A stretch of 64,000 bases of DNA from CBDCPI01 sp965220245 (GTDB taxonomy: Bacteria > Chloroflexota > Dehalococcoidia > Lucifugimonadales > UBA3495), in the NCBI GenBank assembly GCA_965220245.1, contig CBDCPI010000008.1, forward strand, positions 62,001 through 126,000, written 5' to 3'. Both the position numbers and the translations under genes were made by a program. Of the stretch, positions 1-8,855 are shown piece after piece. The stretch's first letter is position 1; each line of letters opens with the position of its first letter. The notes under the pieces are model-generated. The model did no database searches. It had not been told where the DNA came from and was given only the letters and a program-made list of their open reading frames with translations.

Positions 1-623
1 CGGACCGGATCGATGGCCTCCATGGTGCCGCCGGCACTCACCACTACCGTCCGTCCGGCTAGGTCTCCTTCCCGGCCCAAGGTGGCTGCAATGTGGCCCA
101 ACAACTCCGGGGTTTCCAAAAGCCGGCCCATGCCCACCAGGCCCGAGGCCAACCGGCCCGGGGCGGGCCCGGCAATAACCACGCCTCTCTCCCGCAGCTT
201 GGCCAAGTTTTCCTGGGTCGCCGGATGATCGTACATGCTGGCGTCCATGGCCGGGGCGACCAGCAGGGGCGCCTTGGTGGCAATGACCGTGGTGGTCAAA
301 GGGTCGTCGGCCAGCCCGGCGGCCAGCTTGGCGATGCAATTGACCGTTGCCGGGGCGATTACTACGATGTCGGCCCGCTGGGCCAGCGCCACGTGCTCTA
401 TGGCCAATGAGGACCCGGCGTCGAACCCGTCGGTCACGACCTCCCGGTGGGTTATGGCCCGGAAGGCCAGCGGGGTGACGAACTGTGTCGCCCCGTAGCT
501 CATCACCACATCCACCAAGGCGCCGGCTTGGACCAACTTGCTGGCTAGGTCCACGGCCTTATAGCAAGCGATACTGCCGGTGACCCCCAGTACAATGTGC
601 TTATTCTCCAACGGTCCAGCCAT
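1..623 (-). CDS. coaBC: Bifunctional phosphopantothenoylcysteine decarboxylase/phosphopantothenate-cysteine ligase, 3' end cut by window edge
   Basis: CoaBC joins cysteine to 4'-phosphopantothenate and decarboxylates the product, two steps of cytosolic coenzyme A synthesis. The minus-strand reading from the ATG at 623 gives an HFCD flavoprotein domain: VTGSIACYKAVDLASKL near residue 13, IAPATVNCIAKLAAG near 85, and an APAMDASMY segment matching the APAMN substrate-recognition clamp. VSAGGTMEAIDPVR near the left edge is the start of the CoaB ligase domain, so the gene is the fused form and about half is visible. It lies 21 bp downstream of coaX on the same strand, which implies an operon for consecutive pathway steps. 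Identification is firm; the ligase half cannot be assessed here. Confidence 0.92.
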   Translation of the reverse strand, partial: MAGPLENKHIVLGVTGSIACYKAVDLASKLVQAGALVDVVMSYGATQFVTPLAFRAITHREVVTDGFDAGSSLAIEHVALAQRADIVVIAPATVNCIAKLAAGLADDPLTTTVIATKAPLLVAPAMDASMYDHPATQENLAKLRERGVVIAGPAPGRLASGLVGMGRLLETPELLGHIAATLGREGDLAGRTVVVSAGGTMEAIDPV

Positions 624-644
624 AACTCTGGTCCTAAGCCTCTT

Positions 645-1448
645 CTAGCTTTCTTCCGGTTGGGATATGGCGGGTTCCGGGTGCTGCTGGTTCAAGTCAT
701 AGACCATCCGAAGACCGATCAGCGTCAAGTCGGGGTTGATGGCGTCGAAGATGTCGGTCTCATGGGAGATTATCCCGGCCAGTCCTCCGGTGCCAATCAC
801 CTTGGCGTCTGGGCCCAACTCCTTCTTGAACCGGGCTACCACTCCTTCGACCAAACCGGCAGAGCCAAATACTAGGCCCGACTGCAAAGCAGCGGAGGTG
901 TTCTGCCCGATAGCCGACTTGGGCGCCACCAGCTCGACGCGGCGAAGCTGGGAGGTGTTGAGAAAAAGCGCCTCGGCGGCGATATTGATCCCGGGAGCGA
1001 TGGCGCCTCCCAGGTAGACTCCCTCTCTGGATACGGCGTCGAACACGGTGGCGGTTCCGAAGTCCACCACAATCACCGGTTGCCCGTAAAGCTGCCGGGC
1101 AGCCACGGCATCCACGATCCGGTCCGACCCCACGTCTCGGGGGTTGTCATACATGATTCTGAGACCTGTGCGCACGCCCGCCGAGACCACTAATGGCGCT
1201 CTTCCGAAGTAAGCTTGGCTGACCTCATCGAAGACCGCAGTAAGGGGAGGCACCACGCTGCACATGCAGACGCTGTCTATAAGAGACGTGTCGACGTTTT
1301 TGAGGTTCAGCAGGTTGGTGATCAGGAGACCGTATTCGTCGGTGAGGCGCCGGGTGTCAGTGGTAACCCTCAACCTGGTATACAGGCGCTGACCGTCGAA
1401 GACGCCCAGCGTGACCATACTGTTGCCTATGTCGATAGTGAGCAACAT
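645..1448 (-). CDS. coaX: Type III pantothenate kinase
   Basis: CoaX phosphorylates pantothenate, the first committed step of coenzyme A synthesis. The 267-residue product has the usual length. It opens with the phosphate-binding motif DIGNS at residues 6-10, has the second ASKHA signature DFGTATVFDAV in the middle, and GGAIAPGI after it. Type III enzymes need a monovalent cation and resist CoA feedback (family knowledge). The stop lies 21 bp before coaBC, so the two are probably co-transcribed. The 285 bp upstream (1449-1733) hold no gene, only a short direct repeat of the sequence around the next gene's start (near 1604 and 1733). Confidence 0.95.
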   Translation of the reverse strand: MLLTIDIGNSMVTLGVFDGQRLYTRLRVTTDTRRLTDEYGLLITNLLNLKNVDTSLIDSVCMCSVVPPLTAVFDEVSQAYFGRAPLVVSAGVRTGLRIMYDNPRDVGSDRIVDAVAARQLYGQPVIVVDFGTATVFDAVSREGVYLGGAIAPGINIAAEALFLNTSQLRRVELVAPKSAIGQNTSAALQSGLVFGSAGLVEGVVARFKKELGPDAKVIGTGGLAGIISHETDIFDAINPDLTLIGLRMVYDLNQQHPEPAISQPEES

Positions 1449-1733
1449 ATCTTAAATAGCGCCCTCTGGGGGAAATTATACGTCACGCCCATTGTACCAG
1501 CAACGCGGTAAAAACGACGGTAGTGCTTCAGTTTGAATCTTGAACTGGGAAGTGCTGCCAAGTTCTCCAGGTCTGGCCAGTCCGGGCCCTTTCTCGGGTT
1601 GTTATGGGACAATTGTCGATTGCCCACCTTTATGCTACTCTCAGCGTATCAAATGATACAAAATTTACGCTTTTTACTATCACCAATGCCACTACTCCTA
1701 TCTGAGAATTAGTGCAGGCATTGGAGCGAGATT

Positions 1734-2030
1734 ATGGGACAATTGACGGATGACCGCGGCGTGAAAGAAGTCATTGATGGGTTGGGCGGAGTTAAGGCTA
1801 TGCTGGATGGGGTGGGCGAGTTCCACGAGGTCGTCTTGCGTATGGACAAGGAGCGCGCTGCCCTGATAGAGAAGTACCCCGACAAATGGGTAGCAATGGG
1901 CAAGGATGGAGTCTTGGCAGTCGGTGACTCGATGGAGGACGTATTTGTAGCAGTCGAGTCTCGCGGTTTGAGCGGTTTGGAGTTCGAGGTTGAGTTTCTG
2001 GATACAGACCCGACAGCGCTAATCCTGTGA
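1734..2030 (+). CDS. DUF5678-type small protein
   Basis: A 98-residue protein of unknown function. The stretch YPDKWVAMGKDGVLAVGDSM around residues 44-63, followed by a helix, fits the short DUF5678 family, often encoded beside retropepsin-like proteins in Chloroflexota and archaea (from memory). The N-terminal half (GVKEVIDGLGGVKAMLDG) looks helical. The stop codon overlaps the next start as GTGA, so translation is probably coupled and the two products may work together. No signal peptide or membrane segment is seen. Confidence 0.65.
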   Translation: MGQLTDDRGVKEVIDGLGGVKAMLDGVGEFHEVVLRMDKERAALIEKYPDKWVAMGKDGVLAVGDSMEDVFVAVESRGLSGLEFEVEFLDTDPTALIL

Positions 2031-2455
2031 TCACCGGTGTATTTGATGGCCGGGGGCGTCCTTATGTCGAGTGCTGGGTCATCATTCCACGCTTGGACGT
2101 TAGCGGGAGAGTCCGGTTCCTGCTGGATACTGGAGCCGATAAAACATGTTTGCATTCGCCAGCGGCTAGAAGAATGCGTATCCCTTTTGACCAGTTGGGC
2201 AACATAACTAGCTCTAGGGGGATAAGTGGTAAGTCTGAGTATTTCAGCGAGCCAGCACTTCTTGCATTTGAAGACCGGCCTCTGATTAGAGTTTATGAGG
2301 TTGACTTGTTTATCGGTCAATCACACGGAGCTACTCAAGAATTGCCATCTCTTCTGGGGCGGGATGTTATCAACCACTGGTATATGCAATACGACCCGAC
2401 AAATGCCAAACTTGCGTTCGTTGTCCGTCATGCGGACTACACGGTAGAACGATAA
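2027..2455 (+). CDS. Retropepsin-like aspartic protease domain protein
   Basis: A 142-residue single-domain protein of the clan AA type. FLLDTGADKT near residue 36 is the catalytic Asp-Thr-Gly loop and PSLLGRDVINHW near residue 108 matches the later conserved LLGRD strand. Such proteins are expected to dimerise to form the active site (family knowledge). The GTG start overlaps the stop of the DUF5678 gene by 4 bp. A perfect 11-bp hairpin follows 30 bp downstream. A physiological substrate cannot be inferred. A second unlinked retropepsin-like gene is at 63419-63775. Confidence 0.75.
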   Translation: MITGVFDGRGRPYVECWVIIPRLDVSGRVRFLLDTGADKTCLHSPAARRMRIPFDQLGNITSSRGISGKSEYFSEPALLAFEDRPLIRVYEVDLFIGQSHGATQELPSLLGRDVINHWYMQYDPTNAKLAFVVRHADYTVER

Positions 2456-2486
2456 AACAGTTCCCCTTTTTATGCCTTAAATCAAT

Positions 2487-2516
2487 ACCGGCGCCCCGAG
2501 TGACTGGGGCGCCGGT
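2487..2516. terminator. Bidirectional hairpin between convergent genes
   Basis: An 11-bp perfect stem (ACCGGCGCCCC and its complement) with an 8-base loop separates the plus-strand retropepsin gene from the minus-strand NHL gene. The T-tracts are poor on both sides, so it may be a weak or Rho-assisted terminator. Confidence 0.65.
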
Positions 2517-2550
2517 TGGTTAGCTCTGGTGCCGCTTGGCGATTATGGGA

Positions 2551-3558
2551 CTACAGGTTGGCCTGAGGGTCAGCGTAGTGGGGGTCTTTGTCGTAGATCT
2601 GGAGGCGTCCCCGCTGGCTATCGCAAACGATGAGCCGGTTTGCCTCCCGGTCGAAGGCGCACGCCACCGGCATACGGAAACGGCGCTGCTGTTCTTCCAG
2701 GTTATGCACTTGACGCCGCCGCCTACGCATATCGGGGTTGGCGTCAAGGGACATCTGCCCCCACGGGGACATCTCAACGGCATCCCCTTGGAGATAAGCC
2801 AGAGGACTGGCCTGCGGGTTGTAGATAACCACCCTTTGGTTCATCCAGTCCACCACGTACACGTCGCCGTCGCCGTCCACGGCCACACCGCTAGGATGGC
2901 GGAGAGTCCCCGGCCCGGAGCCGCCCTGCCCGAAGGTCATTAGCAACTCGCCATCGGCGTTAAACTTTTGGATCCGGTGGTTGTTCCAATCGGCGATGTA
3001 GATGCCGCCCTCGTTGTCGACGGTGATACCCCAAGGCATATCCAGGTCTTCCTCGCCGTGGCCCTTGCGCCCAAACCCGCCCAGGTATTGGCCTTCCTTG
3101 CTGAACTTCAAGACTCGGCTGTCCAGGCTGTTTACCACTATGACGTTTTCATCCGGGTCGAGGGCCACACCGGATGGGCCGTTTAGCTTACCTTCCCCTT
3201 CTCCGGACCAAGTCCGAATCAGAGTCCCTTCCTTGTCGAACACGGTGACCCGATTAAGCCATTCGTCGGTGGTGTAGACGTTCTCGTGCCGGTCCAACGC
3301 CACGTCGGTGAGGAAGATGAACTGCCCTTCATCCTCGCCGCCGCGGCCGAAATCGGAGATGAACTCATGGTCCACCGTTATTTTGCTGATTCGCTGATTT
3401 TGATTGGTGTCGCTACCCCGGTTGGCGACGAAGATGACTCCGTCTTTGGCCGCAGCCACCCCAATAGGCATGCTGAATCCAGTGCCCGCGGCAGCATTTC
3501 TTCCGATATTGTGACTATAGATCCAGGCTCTTCCGCCTGCGACTGTTTCAATCGCCAT
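2551..3558 (-). CDS. NHL-repeat beta-propeller protein (cluster 1)
   Basis: A 335-residue protein built of about six NHL repeats. Each repeat has the pattern GPSGVALD or MPWGITVD, then NVYVVDWxNxRVxxF, then a GxLxxxFG tail (for example ADWNNHRIQKFNADGELL). Such repeats form a six-bladed propeller used for binding. There is no signal peptide, so it is predicted to be cytoplasmic. It lies downstream of a DUF1501 and a DUF1800 gene, an arrangement repeated at 16.1-19.8 kb. The substrate is unknown. Confidence 0.85.
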   Translation of the reverse strand: MAIETVAGGRAWIYSHNIGRNAAAGTGFSMPIGVAAAKDGVIFVANRGSDTNQNQRISKITVDHEFISDFGRGGEDEGQFIFLTDVALDRHENVYTTDEWLNRVTVFDKEGTLIRTWSGEGEGKLNGPSGVALDPDENVIVVNSLDSRVLKFSKEGQYLGGFGRKGHGEEDLDMPWGITVDNEGGIYIADWNNHRIQKFNADGELLMTFGQGGSGPGTLRHPSGVAVDGDGDVYVVDWMNQRVVIYNPQASPLAYLQGDAVEMSPWGQMSLDANPDMRRRRRQVHNLEEQQRRFRMPVACAFDREANRLIVCDSQRGRLQIYDKDPHYADPQANL

Positions 3559-3690
3559 CTTTGTGGCCTCCTATAGTGGTGACCCGGATGCGAATACGTT
3601 GGGCCGGGACTGCGCTCGTTGACGAGCCCTTCCCGGCCCTCCTGATTCTTCGTATAGAACCAAGGGTAGGAGAACCCGGTCTACGGCAGT

Positions 3691-4818
3691 CTACAGGAAG
3701 CCCAACTTTTCAAAGCTGCCGTTTACGATGGGCTTGGCATCCATGCCCATCCAGTCCTCGACGATGGAGGTGTAGACGCCCCGGAAGTCGTAATTGGGCA
3801 CCAAGTCACCCTGCTCCAAGTCTTCAGCGGCCCGGGACGGGTACTCGCCGTACATGCCGCCCTTGACTTTATCGCCGATGACGAAGGAGGCCCCGGCTGC
3901 GCCGTGGTCGGTGCCCGACCCGTTGTCATGCACCCGGCGTCCGAACTCGGAGAAGAGGTACATGATGACGTTGTCACCGCGGCCATGCTCGTGCAGGTCA
4001 TCGAAGAAGGCGGTGATACCCTGGGATACCTCTTGCCACAGCGTGGGGTGCGCCGCCATCTCGCCGGCGTGGGTGTCGAAGCTGGCGTGTTGGGTATAGA
4101 AGATCCGGGTGCCCAAGTCCGCCAAGTACACTTGAGCGATGTCTTTCAAGTGGGCGGCTATGGGAGAATTGGGGTACTCCACGTTGGAGGAGTACATCTC
4201 CGGGGCCACCTTGACGACATCTGCGCCGTTGAGGGCGTCCATTCCGGTGCTGCGCAGGTAATCGGTTACCGCGCCAGCCCCGATAGCCGGGGAGTACATC
4301 CGGGCGAATAGGTCGAGAGCCTTGGCCCGCTGGGACTGGTCGGAGATGCCGGTGAGCACACCGTAGGTGGAAAGGTCGGCGATGGCGGCCACCGGTACGC
4401 CCGGCACCACCAACGCTCGCGGCAGGCCGTGCCCGAAGTTGATCGCCGTTAGAACGTTCTCTTTATTGGGGTCCAACTCTTGGGTGACCCGGCCGGCCCA
4501 GCCTTCAGTCCCCACCTTGTCCGGCTCGCAAGTGTGCCAGATGTCCATGGAACGGAAGTGGGAGCGCGGAGAGTCGGGATAGCCGATCCCGTGAACTACC
4601 GCGACCTTGCCTTGATCGTACAGCTCTTTGATGGGGCCCATGGTCGGCATGAAGGCCACTTGGTCGTCGACCTTAATCAGGTCTTCCAGGGGATATTTGA
4701 TGTAGGGCCGGTTGTCGATATACAGCGGATCGTTGTAGGGAACGACGGTGTTAAAGTAATCGTTACCGCCGGTAAGTTGCAGTACTACGATCACCGGGTC
4801 TTTCTGTGTAGAAGTCAT
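3691..4818 (-). CDS. DUF1501 family protein (cluster 1)
   Basis: A 375-residue DUF1501 protein, a family related to sulfatases and alkaline phosphatases. Visible marks are LQLTGGNDYFNTVVPYND near the N-terminus, RSHFRSMDIWHT, and FSEFGRRVHDNGSGTDHG near the C-terminus, which supplies likely metal ligands. The ATG at 4818 is preferred over a longer frame because GAGGAGAAAG precedes it. Most DUF1501 proteins carry a twin-arginine signal; this one starts directly with MTSTQKDP and has none. It follows a DUF1800 gene by 34 bp, a pairing widely seen in bacteria. The activity is unknown. Confidence 0.88.
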   Translation of the reverse strand: MTSTQKDPVIVVLQLTGGNDYFNTVVPYNDPLYIDNRPYIKYPLEDLIKVDDQVAFMPTMGPIKELYDQGKVAVVHGIGYPDSPRSHFRSMDIWHTCEPDKVGTEGWAGRVTQELDPNKENVLTAINFGHGLPRALVVPGVPVAAIADLSTYGVLTGISDQSQRAKALDLFARMYSPAIGAGAVTDYLRSTGMDALNGADVVKVAPEMYSSNVEYPNSPIAAHLKDIAQVYLADLGTRIFYTQHASFDTHAGEMAAHPTLWQEVSQGITAFFDDLHEHGRGDNVIMYLFSEFGRRVHDNGSGTDHGAAGASFVIGDKVKGGMYGEYPSRAAEDLEQGDLVPNYDFRGVYTSIVEDWMGMDAKPIVNGSFEKLGFL

Positions 4819-4852
4819 TGCTTTCTCCTCTTGCCTTGGTTCTTGCCTGTCT

Positions 4853-6262
4853 TTAGCCGAATTGGTATTCGGTGGTGGCGCCCACCAAGGCCAACACCTC
4901 GCCGATCCGCTCACCGGTGGCGGCCTCGTTGCTCCAGTCCAAGTCGCCGCCGCCTTTGGCATGTTCCAACAGCTGCTCTCTAGTCTCCGGGCCGAGCTCT
5001 ACAAAACCCATGTGGTCCAAGCAGGAGTCCACCAACTGTTCGGGGGAGACCACACCCTCGGACTTCATGTCGGAGATTATGCTCTGGATACCGGGCAGGC
5101 TGGTGTCCGCCACCCGGTCGGCCACGAAGTTAATCCGGGCCAGCAACGAGCCGCTGTTAATCCATTCTTGGCCGGTGTACCAACCTTCAACGCTGGGCGG
5201 GTCCAAGATGGACTGCCCCATGTAGCCGGGCTGGAGACCGATGTCGCTGATGCCGGGGCGGGGCGTCTCCCAGTCCCCAACCAAGCGGAGGGTGCCAGCC
5301 ACGACTTCCGCCGGGCTCTTTATCTTGGAGAAGCGGGCGTTCTTGAAGAAGTCCGACTTGAGCATCGTGGCGAGCACGGCTTTCATATCGTAGCCTGACT
5401 CTTCGAACGCGGTCATCATGGTGTCCAAGGCTTCCTCATCCCGGCCCGGTTCAATGGTCCACGCCGGGACCTGGACCTCGTCGGCTACGAAGAAGTTGTA
5501 AAGGTGTCGGCAAATGAACCGCGCGGTGGCAGGTTCTTTGACGATGATGTCGATGATGTCCTCGCCGTCAAAGTTGCCCGTTTGGCCCAAGAAGGTCTTT
5601 TCGGTGGAATCGTGGTCTTCTTCCCGGTACTCGAAGGTCCAAGGGAACCGGCCGTAAGGCAGCCGGGGAATCTTGGGGGCGATGGTCCATCCGGTAAAGG
5701 CCCGGGAGGCCTCACGGACGTCGACCTCAGTGTAGTTGCTGACGCCCATAGAGAAGAGCTCCAACAACTCCCGGCCCCAGTTCTCGTTCACTGCATCCCG
5801 GTGGTTCTCGTTGTTGTCCAGCCAGAAGATCATGGCCGGATTCTTGGACAACTCCACCAACATGTTCCGGTAGTTGCCCATGCCGTGCTGGCGGAACATG
5901 TCAATCTGCTCCAGCAACTGGTCGCAGTTGTCCACTTTGGAGTTGCCCGTAGCGAACACATGGTGCCAGAACAGGGAGACTTTCTCCACCAACGGCGTAG
6001 GGCTGTTGACCATTTGGTACATCCAACTGGCCTGACCCAAGGTGGGCACGCCGCCGGGCAGCAAGGTGTTCGGATGATACCGGGTCACGATCGCGAAGGG
6101 CGACGCCGTTGCCGAGGGATCGTATGCCGGGGGATTTAGCAGTTCGTCCACAGTGGCCTCGTAGCCTACGGCCACTCGCTGTTCCAGTTCCTCGCGGGTT
6201 GCGCCGAATCCGGCGCGCCGCATTAAGTGGGCCATTAAGGCCAAGTCGTCCTTATGCGACAT
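4853..6262 (-). CDS. DUF1800 family protein (cluster 1)
   Basis: A 469-residue DUF1800 protein. The N-terminal MAHLMRRAGFGATREEL and the central NENWGRELLELFSMGVSNY and REASRAFTGWT segments are family hallmarks. The start at 6262 is chosen because AAGGAGGAGCC precedes it; a longer in-frame ATG exists at 6307. No signal peptide is visible. It is the first gene of a probable DUF1800-DUF1501-NHL operon. The function is unknown; the genetic tie to DUF1501 suggests the two products act together. Confidence 0.9.
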   Translation of the reverse strand: MSHKDDLALMAHLMRRAGFGATREELEQRVAVGYEATVDELLNPPAYDPSATASPFAIVTRYHPNTLLPGGVPTLGQASWMYQMVNSPTPLVEKVSLFWHHVFATGNSKVDNCDQLLEQIDMFRQHGMGNYRNMLVELSKNPAMIFWLDNNENHRDAVNENWGRELLELFSMGVSNYTEVDVREASRAFTGWTIAPKIPRLPYGRFPWTFEYREEDHDSTEKTFLGQTGNFDGEDIIDIIVKEPATARFICRHLYNFFVADEVQVPAWTIEPGRDEEALDTMMTAFEESGYDMKAVLATMLKSDFFKNARFSKIKSPAEVVAGTLRLVGDWETPRPGISDIGLQPGYMGQSILDPPSVEGWYTGQEWINSGSLLARINFVADRVADTSLPGIQSIISDMKSEGVVSPEQLVDSCLDHMGFVELGPETREQLLEHAKGGGDLDWSNEAATGERIGEVLALVGATTEYQFG

Positions 6263-6593
6263 CCGGCTCCTCCTTATTGATTCTCTAGATGCCAATCCAT
6301 GCTTCATAGACTGGCGTTATAGTATTGGTGCAGCAGTCTGAATCTTACTTGCACGGGCCAGCCAGTGTCAACCATTTTCCGGCTTATCGGCCACATCAAT
6401 AGCACCTGATAATTGATATAGAGAGGTCCAATTTGCTGGTAAGGGTGGAGTGAAGGGTGTGGAATCTCCGAAGTGAACGGAGCGGGCTTCGGACAAACCG
6501 GCTGGGATGGTTTATAATCAGCCCGGTATTCTTTGCACTCCCAAGGGCACTCCAAGGCCGGGATGTGCGGCCTGAGACCCAAGGACTGATTCG

Positions 6594-7376
6594 ATGAGCA
6601 AGTTTCTAGACAGGTTGCAGCAAATCAAAGACGGGGTCCAAGCGCCGCTGGGTTTCGGAGTTAGGCGAGCCGAAAAAACTCCCGGTATGGCCTTGGTTGC
6701 CCTGGTGTCGGAAGAGAGTACCGGAGGCGTGGCCACTCTCGCGGACTTGAAGCCCGACGCCGCCTTGATTTCCGGGGTGGACGACCCGGCGGCACTCAAG
6801 GACCTGTGCCAGTCATTGGGGGAAGCCGTGCCTTGGGGCGCCAGGGTATCATCCTTGAATGGAGACAGCGCCCAGTCTTACCAGGAGGCCGGTTGCGACC
6901 TTTTGGCCTTTGCGCTTCCGGGAACGACGGTGTCCGCGGTAGGCTTGGAAGATGTCGCCCGGATCATGTACCTGGACCATAACATCGATGTGGAGGAGCT
7001 TCGGACCATCGATGCCCTGCCCTTTGATGTAGTTATGCTCTCCCCGGCATTGTCCTCCCCGTTGACCTTGGAGGACCTGGCTGGCATTGCCCGGATTAGC
7101 CGCCGGGTAGACAAGTTCGTAGTGTTGGAGACCAGCCAAACCCTGAGCCCCAAGGAATTGGAGATTTTACGCAACACCGGGGTGAACGGGCTAGCGGTCG
7201 ACCCGGCGCTGGTATCCTCGGAAAGTCTGGAGGAGTTGAAAGCGGCCCTGTTGGATATGCCCCGGGAGCGCCCCAACCGCCGGGAGCGTAACCTAGCCCT
7301 GCTTCCCAGGTCGGCATTTCCTTCCGGCAGCGGTGGCGGGCCGACAGAACCGGACCCGGATGAGGACGACGACTGA
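6594..7376 (+). CDS. Conserved-looking protein of unknown function with acidic tail
   Basis: A 260-residue protein with alternating beta and alpha stretches (GMALVALVS, DAALISGVDD, GCDLLAFALPG, FDVVMLSPAL, DKFVVLETS, GVNGLAVDP), suggesting a TIM-barrel-like fold. The C-terminus is arginine-rich and ends in an acidic low-complexity tail (EPDPDEDDD). It begins a three-gene plus-strand run with the M50 protease and another unknown protein. A TATAAT at 6513-6518 lies upstream without a clear -35. I do not recognise the family. Confidence 0.75.
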   Translation: MSKFLDRLQQIKDGVQAPLGFGVRRAEKTPGMALVALVSEESTGGVATLADLKPDAALISGVDDPAALKDLCQSLGEAVPWGARVSSLNGDSAQSYQEAGCDLLAFALPGTTVSAVGLEDVARIMYLDHNIDVEELRTIDALPFDVVMLSPALSSPLTLEDLAGIARISRRVDKFVVLETSQTLSPKELEILRNTGVNGLAVDPALVSSESLEELKAALLDMPRERPNRRERNLALLPRSAFPSGSGGGPTEPDPDEDDD

Positions 7377-7413
7377 TCATTCCGGGGCCTCCCCCCATCT
7401 GCCGAGCTAAACC

Positions 7414-8115
7414 ATGCTACTAGGCTCTTTAGACCTGATCCAGAGTGATCCCGGCGGCTTTTTGCGCCTGGCAGTGCTGGTAATGTTCTCTCTGATTGTG
7501 GCTATAACGGTACACGAGTTTAGCCACGCCTTGGTCGCCAGCAGCTTGGGGGACCGCACGGCACGGAGCCTGGGACGGCTTAGCCTAAATCCTCTCCGCC
7601 ACTTGGACCCCGGCGGGACCCTCATGATACTGCTGGCCGGCTTTGGCTGGGGGAAACCGGTGCCGGTGGACCCTCGCCAACTGGCCCACGGTCATACCGG
7701 GACCGCCTTGGTAGCCGCCGCCGGCCCTCTCTCCAACCTGATGGTGGCGTTTTTGCTAGCAATACCCCTCAAGCTGGGGTTGCTAAACTCCACCCAGCCG
7801 GCCTTAAACCGGGTAGCCCACGTAATGACCGGAGGGTTACTAGAGGGAGTTGCCGACATCGCCGGCCTGGTTATTTTCTTCAACCTGTTGTTGGCGGTGT
7901 TCAACCTCATTCCTCTAGCTCCCCTAGACGGCTCCCGGGTGCTGGGCGGCTTCATTCCTGCCCAACACGCCGAGGGTTACGCCCGGGTCCAACGCAACGG
8001 GCCTCTAATTCTGGTGGTAATAGTGATGCTCGACTTCATCCTTGGATTGGGGCTACTGTGGAGCATCATCGGCCCCATCGTCCGCGGGTTGACCACCATC
8101 GCGATTGGGTCCTGA
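7414..8115 (+). CDS. Site-2 protease family (M50) membrane metalloprotease
   Basis: A 233-residue multi-spanning membrane protein of the Rip/S2P group, which cleaves substrates within the membrane. Zinc ligands are visible in HEFSH at residues 34-38 within the first helix, and the third-ligand region FNLIPLAPLDGSRVL is near residue 171. The short form without PDZ domains matches the minimal M50 proteins of Chloroflexota and Firmicutes. It sits 37 bp after the preceding unknown gene and 27 bp before the next, consistent with an operon. The substrate is unknown. Confidence 0.9.
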   Translation: MLLGSLDLIQSDPGGFLRLAVLVMFSLIVAITVHEFSHALVASSLGDRTARSLGRLSLNPLRHLDPGGTLMILLAGFGWGKPVPVDPRQLAHGHTGTALVAAAGPLSNLMVAFLLAIPLKLGLLNSTQPALNRVAHVMTGGLLEGVADIAGLVIFFNLLLAVFNLIPLAPLDGSRVLGGFIPAQHAEGYARVQRNGPLILVVIVMLDFILGLGLLWSIIGPIVRGLTTIAIGS

Positions 8116-8142
8116 ATTGACAATGAAATGAAAGGACGGTAA

Positions 8143-8586
8143 ATGACCGACGATCAGCCGGGCGCCGAAGACCATGACATCTACGGGGTCGTGCTGCCGG
8201 AAAACGGCATTATCGACCTGTCGGATAAGCTCACTGGATATATGACGGAGATCCAACTGGAGGGCTTGCCCGACGTTATCGGCCAAGTCCTTGACGACTT
8301 CTTAGACCAGTGCGGCGGGATGCCGGAGCACCTTACCCACCCCGACGCCTTTGACCAGATCACCCGGAACCAACTGGCGGTCACCTTGGCCTATCAACTG
8401 GGGCGCTTGGAGGGGCGGTCTCCCCAAGTAGTGCTGCTATTGGTCCAGCAAGCGATCCAAAAATGGGGCGCCCAGCCGGTTGGGGAGTCTCCCGACATCT
8501 CGGATGCCGACCTAGAGAAACCCAAAGAGTTGGTGTACCCCCGCTTGCGCCGCTTGGAATTCATGGACCCTGACGAAGACCCCTAA
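8143..8586 (+). CDS. Small acidic protein of unknown function
   Basis: A 147-residue acidic, mainly helical soluble protein (GLPDVIGQVLDDFLDQ, NQLAVTLAYQLGRLEG, VVLLLVQQAIQKWG). The translation reads cleanly and it lies 27 bp after the M50 gene with AAAGGACGG before the ATG. Its TAA stop is part of the CTAA target duplication of the adjoining miniature element, so that insertion landed exactly at the gene's end. The family is not recognised. Confidence 0.7.
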   Translation: MTDDQPGAEDHDIYGVVLPENGIIDLSDKLTGYMTEIQLEGLPDVIGQVLDDFLDQCGGMPEHLTHPDAFDQITRNQLAVTLAYQLGRLEGRSPQVVLLLVQQAIQKWGAQPVGESPDISDADLEKPKELVYPRLRRLEFMDPDEDP

Positions 8587-8731
8587 TATTACAACGACGC
8601 TTCCTCAATTTGGTCAGGCATTGGCCGGAAATCACGCCGCGGAAGGCAAGGCAACCAAGCTGTCAAGCATGTGGGCAGGTCGCCATGAAGAAGTCCTCAA
8701 GGTCCTATTCTTGTGAACCGTCGTTGTAATA
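8587..8731. mobile_element. 145-bp miniature inverted-repeat element (copy 1)
   Basis: The ends are TATTACAACGACG and its complement CGTCGTTGTAATA. The element is flanked on both sides by CTAA (8583-8586 and 8732-8735), a YTAR target duplication. There is no coding capacity. The ends and the target resemble those of the IS701-family element 125 bp away, which suggests mobilisation by a related transposase. The interior is unlike that of copy 2 (12489-12632). Confidence 0.8.
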
Positions 8732-8737
8732 CTAATA

Positions 8738-8789
8738 GGGTGTGTTAGAAATCCCTTCTCCTTGGGGAGAGGGAACTTTGCATATACCC
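8738..8789. repeat. Short member of the 172-bp GGGTGTGT inverted-repeat family
   Basis: GGGTGTGTTAGAAATCCC and GGGAACTTTGCATATACCC face each other across a short CTTCTCC/GGAGAGG stem. It looks like an internally deleted form of the elements at 12316-12487 and 31620-31791. Confidence 0.55.
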
Positions 8790-8855
8790 TCTAAGAGCCT
8801 ATCCTAATAACCCCTTTTCCGTGCGGGTGTTACCCGTTTTTAGGATAGACTCTAA

